DNA of 64,000 nt from Paenibacillus sp. J2TS4 (GTDB lineage: Bacteria; Bacillota; Bacilli; Paenibacillales; NBRC-103111), in assembly GCF_018403245.1 (NCBI RefSeq), contig NZ_BOSH01000009.1, positions 165,254-229,253 on the forward strand, written 5' to 3'. Below the pieces are notes generated by a model. The model was not told the origin of the DNA and did no database searches. It saw only the letters and a program-made list of their open reading frames with translations. Position numbers and translations under genes: made by a program. This document shows, piece after piece, positions 43,348-50,803 of the stretch; positions within the stretch are counted from its first letter, which is position 1; the number at the start of each line of letters is the position of its first letter.

Positions 43348-44610
43348 ATGGACTATGATGTCATCGTTATCGGAGGAGGCCCTTCGGGGCTGATGTCGTG
43401 TATTGCTGCAGCGACGCACGGAGCCCGGGTTCTATTGGTGGATAAAGGCAATAAACTGGGACGTAAGCTGGGCATATCTGGCGGCGGCCGATGCAATGTA
43501 ACCAATGCCAAGCCATTGGATGAAATAATAAGCAACATTCCCGGAAACGGAAAATTTCTGTACAGCGCATTTGCTGAATTCAGCCCCAAGGATATTATCG
43601 AGTTCTTCGAAGGGTTAGGGATTCGGCTTAAGGAGGAGGATCGGGGGCGTATGTTTCCGGTATCCGATCGGGCGCAAACCGTCGTTGACGTTTTAATCCG
43701 CAAGGTTCGCGAGCTGGGAGTGGAAATTATCGTGAACAGTCCGGTTAAACAGGTGGTTTACGATCAAGGAAAGGCTGCAGGCATCCATTTGAAGACGGGC
43801 CAAACGATCTCTTCCTGCAGTGTCATTATCGCTACTGGCGGCAAATCGGTCCCTCATACCGGCAGCACCGGCGATGGTTATCCTTGGGCGGAAGAAGCCG
43901 GCCATACCATTACGGACTTATATCCGACGGAAGTTCCCGTTACTTCGGGAGAATCGTTCATTCAAAGCAAGGAGCTTCAGGGGCTTTCCCTGAGAAATAT
44001 AGCGATGTCCGTTTGGAACAGCAAGGGTAAAAAAATTATCGAGCATGAAGGGGATATGATTTTTACTCATTTCGGCCTTTCGGGTCCGGCTATTCTGCGC
44101 TGCAGTCAATTCGTCGTCAAGGAGCTCAAGCGTTCCGGCAAAACAACCGTAAAGCTGACACTCGATCTATTCCCGGATAAGCCGTTCGGGCTGCTGCTGG
44201 ACGAGCTATGGAACCTGGCCAGGAAAGAGCCGAAGAAAGCGGTCAAGAACGTTCTGAAAATCGCGCTCCCCGACAAAATGATTCCTCTCGTGCTGAAAAA
44301 AGCAGGCATTCAAGAGGATGTCACTTATGACAATATCCCAAAACAGCCTTGGGAGGAATTGGCCAAAACAATCAAGGCATTTCCGATCGAGGCAAACGGC
44401 ACCTTGTCCATTAAAGAAGCTTTTGTGACAGGGGGAGGCGTCCATTTGAAGGAGATCGATCCGCGAACGATGCAATCCAAAATCATGCCGGGCCTGTTCT
44501 TTTGCGGGGAAGTGCTGGATATCCATGGATATACCGGTGGCTACAATATCACAGCCGCTTTCGCAACGGGGTACACAGCTGGCAAGAATGCCGCTCAAGT
44601 GAGGTGCTGA
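43348..44610 (+). CDS. HI0933/YhiN-family flavoprotein
   Basis: 420 residues. An N-terminal FAD-binding fold (DYDVIVIGGGPSGLMSCIAA, then KGNKLGRKLGISGGGRCNVT) and the late FCGEVLDIHGYTGGYNITAA followed by FATGYTAGKNAA mark the HI0933 group (YtfP in B. subtilis, YhiN in E. coli). Redox partner and substrate are unknown. ATG at 43348 follows GAGGTTCGTTCT. A decayed MFS gene begins five bases after its stop and was probably once in the same operon. Confidence 0.92.
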   Translation: MDYDVIVIGGGPSGLMSCIAAATHGARVLLVDKGNKLGRKLGISGGGRCNVTNAKPLDEIISNIPGNGKFLYSAFAEFSPKDIIEFFEGLGIRLKEEDRGRMFPVSDRAQTVVDVLIRKVRELGVEIIVNSPVKQVVYDQGKAAGIHLKTGQTISSCSVIIATGGKSVPHTGSTGDGYPWAEEAGHTITDLYPTEVPVTSGESFIQSKELQGLSLRNIAMSVWNSKGKKIIEHEGDMIFTHFGLSGPAILRCSQFVVKELKRSGKTTVKLTLDLFPDKPFGLLLDELWNLARKEPKKAVKNVLKIALPDKMIPLVLKKAGIQEDVTYDNIPKQPWEELAKTIKAFPIEANGTLSIKEAFVTGGGVHLKEIDPRTMQSKIMPGLFFCGEVLDIHGYTGGYNITAAFATGYTAGKNAAQVRC

Positions 44611-44614
44611 TGGA

Positions 44615-45108
44615 TTGAAACGGATCATTCATGCAGGAAGTATCTCCTATTTGATCGTAGGGCTCGCTGAAGTAGCTTAGGCCCACTCCTTTCTACCTTA
44701 TTGCTTCATTACGGCAAGAGCTATAGTGACGGGGGCTTGCTCGTTTTCCGCCAATTTTTGGTTATTCATCCGGGGTCTTAATCATGCCGGTCTTGTCGAG
44801 GAGGTTATCCAGAAGAGGGGCGCTGGTTGCCAGCTTCGCTCTGCTAACCTTGTCGCAATGGGGATGCGAATCATCTGTTCCCTGGCAAAACCGAGCGGAC
44901 GACCCGCATCCTAATCGCCTCCTCAGGATTGGGAGGGGCGGTTCTTCCGCTGGGGCTCGGCTGGATGATGGATCATTACTCCCCGCAGACCGCGTGGCTG
45001 CTATTGGCTGGCTTCATGGTCGTCATGCTGGTCATTGTCTGCTTTCGCTGGCAGTCGGAAGCGCATAGACCAAGAGCGGAATCTTGCGATCAAGGAACGG
45101 GCTATTGA
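44615..45108 (+). pseudogene. MFS transporter, frameshifted and internally deleted
   Basis: Pieces of one transporter occur in order but in different frames. MKRIIHAGSISYLIVGLAEV lies at 44615-44677, then a TAG. HYGKSYSDGGLLVFRQF starts at 44707. MPVLSRRLSRRGALVASF and ALLTLSQ start at 44784. GDANHLFPGKTERTTRILIA, SSGLGGAVLPLGLGWMMDHY and SPQTAWLLLAGFMVV run to a stop at 45108. These are first-helix, loop 2-3 and last-two-helix segments, so roughly the middle two thirds is missing. About 490 bases remain of an expected 1200. Confidence 0.85.
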
Positions 45109-45164
45109 AGGCTTGCCGTTGAAATATAGGTACAAATGCGCAATAGAACCGATGATGAGTGTGT

Positions 45165-45341
45165 TTTGTACGAAAAATCGTACAATTAGCCGTAGGTATG
45201 CCGCGACGGTCCCGTTTTTGTATGAATAATCGTACAAATGGCGCACAAGTTCCGAGAAAGGGGCGTCTTTGTACGAAAAATCGTACAATTAGCCGTGCTT
45301 TGCCGCGACGGTCCCGTTTTTGTATGAATAATCGTACAAAT
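45165..45341. repeat. Tandem array of four palindromic hairpins in two 103-base units
   Basis: Each unit contains TTGTACGA-AAAA-TCGTACAA (45166-45185 and 45269-45288) and TTTGTATGA-ATAA-TCGTACAAA (45217-45238 and 45319-45340). Also conserved between units are ATTAGCCGT and GCCGCGACGGTCCCGTTTTT. The copies are offset by 102-103 bases. All four stems share a TTGTA.GA half-site and a four-base loop. Confidence 0.9.
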
Positions 45342-45550
45342 AGACACACAATCCGAGTACAGTGAAATAAATGTAAATAACAGAGTGCTTTTTTGCACGT
45401 TGATCGTATAAATCGCTTAATAGGCAAAATAAGCGGTACACAAATGGACTTTTTCAACATTCTGAAACTGGGTGCCCCCTGTAAGGATACATTTTACTTT
45501 TCCAACAGGCTGATTGCGCTTATTTTGCCCCGAAAGCCCGCCCGAAGTGT

Positions 45551-45570
45551 GAAATCCTCCAGCTAGTTCG
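45551..45570. repeat. Dispersed repeat copy 2 (GAAATCCTCCAGCTAGTTCG)
   Basis: Identical to 21646-21665. A CCAAACAT sequence also occurs near both copies, which suggests a longer, diverged intergenic element. Confidence 0.8.
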
Positions 45571-45755
45571 AACAAACCAAACCAAAAATGATGTGGACAC
45601 CCACAGAGCTCAAGTTGCCAAACATTAGTCGTTTAACAAGCGACCCTAACATAAACGTGGTGCCCAAACCTTTCGCGGCGGGTGCCTGCTGGCGTAGTTT
45701 CTGAAGAATCCAGCGATACAACCGCCGAAACTAAACAGGATGCTTAAGTATTGCA

Positions 45756-46970
45756 TTAACCAGGGAAGAGAGTCAAAACCCATCCGCCCACAGCGGCAAC
45801 CGCTACAACGATCCAGGGCGGTAGCTTGCCATAAACGAGCAGTCCGAAGGCAGCCAGCGCGAGGGCGAAGTCTCTGCCGGTATGAATAGAGCTCGTCCAT
45901 ACCGGATCATAGAGGGCCGCCAGCAAAATGCCTACAACCGCTGCATTAACGGCTGCCAAAGCTCCTCTCATGGCGGTATTTCGTCTCAGCCTCTCCCAAT
46001 AAGGAAGGGTGCCGACGACGAGCAGGAAGGCCGGCAGAAAAATAGCGGCCGTAGCTAGCACCGCGCCCATCCAACCATGGATGACCATCCCCAGGTAAGC
46101 CGCAAACGTAAAGAGCGGTCCGGGTACGGCCTGTGCCGCTCCATAACCCGCCAGAAACTGTTCCCGGGTAACCCAGCCCGACGGCACCACTTCTTGTTCC
46201 AGCAGCGGAAGGACGACATGGCCTCCCCCGAACACCAGGGACCCGGAACGATAGAAGCTATCGAGCACAGCGAGCCACTCCAGGCTCGTGTAGGATCGGA
46301 GAAGCGGCAGCAGGATAAGGAGCAGGAAGAAAGCAGTGAGCCAGCCTGCGCCGCTTTTCTTATGGAGCGGCAGTGAAAGCATTGGCCCCGCATCTTCTTG
46401 GGCACTTCTATAAAATAACCAGCCAATGCTGCCTGCAACAAGCAAGAGGATCACCTGAATCCAAGCCGAAGACACTAGTAAAGATATTATCGCTGTACCC
46501 AGTACAATAAGCAGCCTGCCGCGATCTGGCGCCAGACTTCTGCCCATCCCCAGAACCGCTTGTGCTACAATGGCGACAGCGGCAACTTGAAGGCCGTGAA
46601 CCCACCCTGTCTCTCCCCAACCGAACGCTTCCACAAAATAAGCAAATAGAATCATAAGAAGAACGGAAGGGAGAGTAAACCCGAGCCATGCCGCCAAGGC
46701 TCCCGGCAGGCCACCCCTCATCAGTCCGATGCCAATCCCCACCTGAGAACTGGCCGGACCCGGCAAGAACTGGCACAGAGCAACCAGATCGGCATAGCTT
46801 CGGTCATCCAGCCATCCCCGGCGCTCTACATATTCATTGCGAAAATACCCTAAATGAGCCACCGGCCCTCCGAATGAAGTCAGTCCCAGCTTCGCCGATA
46901 CCATTCCTATCTCCAATAAAGAATATCGAGAGGGCTCTTTGGATTTATGATGGTGATGAGCTTGCTCCAA
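45756..46970 (-). CDS. chrA: Chromate transporter
   Basis: 404 residues, two CHR domains (about 18-190 and 215-400), each with the family pattern. The first has GLTSFGGPVAHLGYFRNEYV and LCQFLPGPASSQVGIGIGLM. The second has GSLVFGGGHVVLPLLEQEVV and GYGAAQAVPGPLFTFAAYLG. About ten membrane helices are expected. It exports chromate, or may take up related oxyanions. The N-terminus is His/Lys-rich (MEQAHHHHKSKE), which is not usual. ATG at 46970. The neighbour upstream is a copper-type CopC-CopD fusion. Confidence 0.95.
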   Translation of the reverse strand: MEQAHHHHKSKEPSRYSLLEIGMVSAKLGLTSFGGPVAHLGYFRNEYVERRGWLDDRSYADLVALCQFLPGPASSQVGIGIGLMRGGLPGALAAWLGFTLPSVLLMILFAYFVEAFGWGETGWVHGLQVAAVAIVAQAVLGMGRSLAPDRGRLLIVLGTAIISLLVSSAWIQVILLLVAGSIGWLFYRSAQEDAGPMLSLPLHKKSGAGWLTAFFLLLILLPLLRSYTSLEWLAVLDSFYRSGSLVFGGGHVVLPLLEQEVVPSGWVTREQFLAGYGAAQAVPGPLFTFAAYLGMVIHGWMGAVLATAAIFLPAFLLVVGTLPYWERLRRNTAMRGALAAVNAAVVGILLAALYDPVWTSSIHTGRDFALALAAFGLLVYGKLPPWIVVAVAAVGGWVLTLFPG

Positions 46971-47043
46971 TCTATTCCCCCGCTTTCACAGGCTAATTCG
47001 TATTTTATGGCGTTAATCATACATTACTATAACAAAAATGAAA

Positions 47044-47080
47044 ACAGCCCCAACCGAAAAAGGATCGGTCCAGGCTGACA
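47044..47080 (-). terminator. Terminator of the CopC-CopD gene
   Basis: AGCC..ACCGA on one side and TCGGT..GGCT on the other (47047-47077); on the minus strand the stem is followed by GTTTTCATTTTTG. Confidence 0.8.
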
Positions 47081-47092
47081 TTCACCAATAAC

Positions 47093-48700
47093 TTAATATA
47101 CTTTCATTGATCTCTCGTATTCTTTACTCTCCCCGTTAGCCAGGGTAACCCGTACCTCCACCGTCCATTCGCCGGGAAAAGCCAGAGAGGAGCCCTCATT
47201 GTCATAAACATACTGGGTATAACCGGGAAACCATCCCTGTTCCTTGTTAGCGGAAGACGGCTGCAGAGGAATCTGAATCGGTTCAATGCCTTCTTCATTA
47301 ATATGTTTAAGAATCATTTGAACCTTCTCCGGCTCTTCTTCTTCCTTCGGAACCCAGACTTGAACCGTGAAAGTATTGCGAGAGCCCGGAATGTTCGGAG
47401 CTATCTTGGCAGACATGTGAAGCTCTTCCCCCATCTCATGCCAATTGAGCGGCTTATTCGGCGGCAGCGGATTAAGTGCGGTCAACACACCGACAATAGA
47501 AACAATGAGAACCATTAAGCCGATTTCGATTTTGACGGCTGTCATCAGCGAGCTGAACTTCTTTTTCTTGATGAACCGCCTCAGAATGACACCCGCCACC
47601 ATAACTACAAGAACCAGACCCGCTTTGATCAACAGGGTAGTCCCCCATTGGGTATATAACAAATATTTCGGATTAGGAAGAAACAGGAGCAGGATAAAGA
47701 CTCCCGACAGCACCAGCAGAATCATGCTGTCCAGCGCCAGGAATGAAAACTGCGGCAGGAACTTCAGCGCATGCTCTCTGTTTTTCCGCCAATGGGCGGC
47801 AAGATATAACAGCCCGCCGACCCACACGGCCGCGGCTAATAAATGGATTAAATCGATCAGCACTGCATTTTTTCCATCTACCAGTCCGTTGGCGTGGCCA
47901 TTAAAGCTTTTGGCCGCAAGCAGCAGAACGAGCCATAGAACATCGACTAATCTGGAGCGGTTAAGAATAACAAAGCCCAATAAAGACAGCCCGAGTGAGA
48001 CCATCCAGGAAATCGCTGTCGTTGTCCCCAAGAAGGACACAAGATTGTCCGATGTCCATTCTCCGATGGCCGGAGGCATCTCCACTGCGATTAACAAAAT
48101 AAGCGCCAACAAATAAACCCGCTGCAAGGTCAGGGACCAGCCCCGATCTATCTGGATGACCGACTCGGATGGTTTTCGATAAAATAGCCGCCAGAATACC
48201 CAGCCGGTTACACATAACATGCTGATATAATAGATCATTCTGACCAGATAGCCGGCGTAATCCATCCATCCCATTTGCCAGGAGAGCTTGCCGGACCCGG
48301 ACAACGCCGCTCGTTGGGCCGCCAATTGCGCGAGATCCGGCTCTCCGACGGTGAATACGTAAGATCCGGTAACAGGATGGCCATCCTTCGACGTAACCCT
48401 GTAGGTGACCGTGTAGGTTCCATTCTGCATTCCCGGAAGCTCCAAGCTCAACTCCCGATTATCCCCACTTAGAACAGCTTTCTGATTGGTCACTTCATTC
48501 TTGCGATAATCCACTACTTTAATTTGAGAATTCGGCTCTAGCTGTTGATTAAAGGTAAGCACTATTCTCTCCGGAGAAACGTCCATCTGGCTTTCCGCTT
48601 CCGGAACCGACTGGATCAAAGAAGCATGAGCCAACACTTGCTGAGGCAGTATGAACAGCATGAGAAGAACTATAATGAACCAGCGTCTTGCATTAAGCAA
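47093..48700 (-). CDS. CopC-CopD fusion copper transport protein (YcnJ-like)
   Basis: 535 residues. A signal peptide ends at VLAHASLIQSVPEA, so the mature N-terminus would be His, as needed for the CopC copper site. The CopC domain (about 25-125) continues to SKDGHPVTGSYVFTVGEPD with the second ligand group. The CopD membrane part has about eight helices, with GHANGLVDGKNAVLIDLIHL and LAAAVWVGGLLYLAAHWRKN. A C-terminal beta domain ends in YERSMKVY. YcnJ of B. subtilis takes up copper when it is scarce. No csoR/ycnK regulator is adjacent. Confidence 0.93.
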   Translation of the reverse strand: MLNARRWFIIVLLMLFILPQQVLAHASLIQSVPEAESQMDVSPERIVLTFNQQLEPNSQIKVVDYRKNEVTNQKAVLSGDNRELSLELPGMQNGTYTVTYRVTSKDGHPVTGSYVFTVGEPDLAQLAAQRAALSGSGKLSWQMGWMDYAGYLVRMIYYISMLCVTGWVFWRLFYRKPSESVIQIDRGWSLTLQRVYLLALILLIAVEMPPAIGEWTSDNLVSFLGTTTAISWMVSLGLSLLGFVILNRSRLVDVLWLVLLLAAKSFNGHANGLVDGKNAVLIDLIHLLAAAVWVGGLLYLAAHWRKNREHALKFLPQFSFLALDSMILLVLSGVFILLLFLPNPKYLLYTQWGTTLLIKAGLVLVVMVAGVILRRFIKKKKFSSLMTAVKIEIGLMVLIVSIVGVLTALNPLPPNKPLNWHEMGEELHMSAKIAPNIPGSRNTFTVQVWVPKEEEEPEKVQMILKHINEEGIEPIQIPLQPSSANKEQGWFPGYTQYVYDNEGSSLAFPGEWTVEVRVTLANGESKEYERSMKVY

Positions 48701-49002
48701 TGGCTACGATCCCCTTCCTGCCTTGAAAAATTGCTTCTGGATGTCACTTTTGTATGATTGTCCCCTGCTGCTGAAGGAACCGGACACTTGCAGACTCCAT
48801 ACTACATCTTATCACCATATCGAATAACTTGACCAGAAGGTATGGCTCGTTCGGGCTATATGATTGAACTTTCCATGACAAAACGCACAAATAGCCGAAC
48901 CAGATTTCGCCGGTTCGGCTGCCGTCCGCCGCCCGCCCTTAACAGGGCAGGTCCTCATGTTAACTACTTAATCTACAATTTACGGTTATTGTTCCGATCC
49001 AC
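48701..49002. other. Spacer between CopC-CopD and zinc-ribbon genes
   Basis: 302 bases. It holds the terminator of the zinc-ribbon gene (48885-48920). I see no gene in it. Confidence 0.5.
48885..48920 (-). terminator. Terminator of the zinc-ribbon gene
   Basis: AGCCGAACC (48893-48901) pairs with GGTTCGGCT (48912-48920). The minus strand continues ATTTGTGCGTTTTG. It lies about 80 bases after the stop. Confidence 0.7.
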
Positions 49003-49356
49003 TCATACGGTCAGGGTCATGATGATTCCTTTTTTCGTTTTGCCCAGCTTCAAATGATCCCAGATACCGGGCTTGTCCGAAATCACTTCAATTAATTCAC
49101 CGTTATCGTCATAAATATAGATGACATTATTGCGGTCGAACTCCGTGTCACATTGAACACAGTACCAGTGCTTGATGGATGATATAAAATTAACATTATG
49201 TTTTTTCTGACAGACCGGGCATTTCTTCGTTTCCTGCTTCTGTTTCCTTCTCCTTGATTTGGCGCTTCCTGAGCTTGTTTCTGGAGGCTTCGCCGCAGTT
49301 TTCACTTGGAATTTATCCAACCAGGACTTAACGGTTTGTGGTGCGCTGCTTATCAT
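49003..49356 (-). CDS. Zinc-ribbon protein of unknown function
   Basis: 117 residues. A basic N-terminal half (SAKSRRRKQKQETKK) leads into a zinc ribbon with CPVCQKKHNVNF and HWYCVQCDTEF, that is CxxC and CxxC. A beta-rich end (VIYIYDDNGELIEVISDKPG, then KKGIIMTLTV) follows. It may bind nucleic acid, but nothing shows this directly. ATG at 49356 follows AGGAGGAAGGCAC. Transcribed alone. Confidence 0.82.
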   Translation of the reverse strand: MISSAPQTVKSWLDKFQVKTAAKPPETSSGSAKSRRRKQKQETKKCPVCQKKHNVNFISSIKHWYCVQCDTEFDRNNVIYIYDDNGELIEVISDKPGIWDHLKLGKTKKGIIMTLTV

Positions 49357-49834
49357 GTGCCTTCCTCCTTTTCATTGAAATGCCAGGGACAATTCAACTA
49401 ATTTCCTATAGCATACCTTTTCAACCTTAAAGACAAATTAAAAAAATGTGACTAAAAAGTACACATTTTCTTAAATATTTATTAAGATTTGAGTTAAATG
49501 CCCGTTTTCGGTCAAATTCGGGCTGTTAGCCTACCTTGGATGACGTGCCTATCTCTTTAGGTCATTTTTCGCCTAGGAGAAGGGTAACAGTGTTTAACTG
49601 TATTTAGTGAAGGTAAATTGAAGCGAATGGGGCAAATGAACTGGACTAGATGGAAAAACCGCGTTTAAAATGGAGGTTTTTTGCTGATATCCTTCTTTCG
49701 GCATAAAATAGATGGAGATTTTCCACTTCGTTTTCGTTTTTAACCCCCAACGGAGCAAACTAGCTGCATGAAATCCATTTAGTTGTCAATCCATGTAGTC
49801 GACGATGCATTTAGTTGTTATATTTTGCAACCAT
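49357..49834. other. Gene-free spacer with repeat-like phrases
   Basis: About 480 bases. Contains the inverted pair GCCCG/CGGGC (49501-49527) and two ATTTAGTTGT copies (49778-49787 and 49810-49819). GCATAAAATAGATGGAG (49700-49716) and TTTAGCCATCTATG (49833-49846) echo phrases at 37700 and 21155. No coding signal. Confidence 0.5.
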
Positions 49835-50734
49835 TTAGCCATCTATGCTCAGTGGGGTGCCGCGAGGCGGTTGTTCTTCTCTCCGTGCTCCATCCCCATA
49901 GTACCTTTCGTATAGCTCCAGAGCCTCCGCTCTTTGCTCTTCACAGCCATAGAACATATTTTTCATAAGCGTTTTTTTTCGTTTTATTGAAAAGGGCTTC
50001 TTGGGGCTAAGCATAGTAAGCCTCTCTTCCTTTGTTTCGTTCCACAACCGGTACGCCAGCTCATCCCTGTCCGGACAGTACCCTATAAACCGGGAGGGAC
50101 GGAAACGCAATCCGGCAAATAACGGAAGGTTCTCGGGCAGCGCCGCGCCGCATTGTTCTCGCACGATCTCCTCGAGCGTTCTTTCTTTCTCAAAGGTGAC
50201 CGCAATCGCCTGACAAATTCGCGATTCCCAGGCGGGATGCAGCTTGCCGTGATGAGAAGTAATTCTTTTTCTCGATATTCTTGTTAAATCGGATACGAGC
50301 AAGGTGGTACAGCCCTGCGGCAGGCCGCGCAGCTTCCCGACCGGGAAGACATTGGCATGCTCCGTCTTCCTCTGGCTGGTGGCCGGGATGACGGTGATGT
50401 CTTCGAAATACGGATTGTCTTCCCAGACTATGGCGTAATGCCCCCCGCTATATTCGGAGCCGACACCTGAAAATTTACAATGGACGATGTCCCTCCGCTC
50501 GTAGTGGGGAGTATATTTTCCGCGGGAGTCCTTGGTCAGCTTCACTTGCTCGCATTCCGAAAATAATTTTAATTTAGTAAACCACAGAGGACCTGTCGTA
50601 TGGATCATAGAGATTAGGCTCTCTTCTGATCCCTCTGCCGCTCCAAGCATTCCATGCTTTCCCAGCGGCATCTCGACAGCATGGCCTTGCGGTGGTTCAG
50701 CCTCCATCGGGAGCATAGAATGGTCCACGATCAC
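49835..50734 (-). CDS. PemK/MazF-like domain protein, solitary
   Basis: 299 residues. The centre (about 80-175) resembles a PemK/MazF fold: RDIVHCKFSGVGSEYSGGHY, AIVWEDNPYFEDITVIPATS, QRKTEHANVFPVGKLRGLPQ and CTTLLVSDLTRISRKRI. The N-terminal 75 residues and the C-terminal 120 (with FRPSRFIGYCPDRDELAYRL and a basic KRKKTLMKNMF stretch) are extra. True MazF toxins are about 110-120 residues and have an antitoxin gene just upstream; none is present here. It follows ileS after 69 bases on the same strand and may be cotranscribed. Start GTG at 50734 with AAAGGAGCCG. RNase activity is possible but unproven. Confidence 0.7.
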   Translation of the reverse strand: MIVDHSMLPMEAEPPQGHAVEMPLGKHGMLGAAEGSEESLISMIHTTGPLWFTKLKLFSECEQVKLTKDSRGKYTPHYERRDIVHCKFSGVGSEYSGGHYAIVWEDNPYFEDITVIPATSQRKTEHANVFPVGKLRGLPQGCTTLLVSDLTRISRKRITSHHGKLHPAWESRICQAIAVTFEKERTLEEIVREQCGAALPENLPLFAGLRFRPSRFIGYCPDRDELAYRLWNETKEERLTMLSPKKPFSIKRKKTLMKNMFYGCEEQRAEALELYERYYGDGARREEQPPRGTPLSIDG

Positions 50735-50803
50735 CGGCTCCTTTTCTCTAAACAGTTATAGAGGTCATTTGTAGTGAATTAGTTTGCCGGTGAATCGTCT
50801 TTT

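Larger units (their letters stand above)
45109..45755. other. Gene-free region with hairpin repeats and dispersed repeat
   Basis: Between the MFS remnant and chrA. It carries the tandem TTGTACGA hairpins (45165-45340), a degenerate further half-copy near 45394-45415, and the 20-base dispersed repeat (45551-45570). Beyond that, 45580-45755 shows no gene. Long minus-strand frames here are products of the repeats. Confidence 0.6.

Noticed and set aside
45165..45341. Possible CRISPR array
   Set aside because: Only two 103-base units, each with internal palindromes and no unique spacers of regular length; no cas genes in the window.
45032..45460. 142-codon minus-strand frame rich in Cys, Phe and Arg
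   Set aside because: The product repeats itself because it reads the tandem hairpin repeats. It has no independent coding support.
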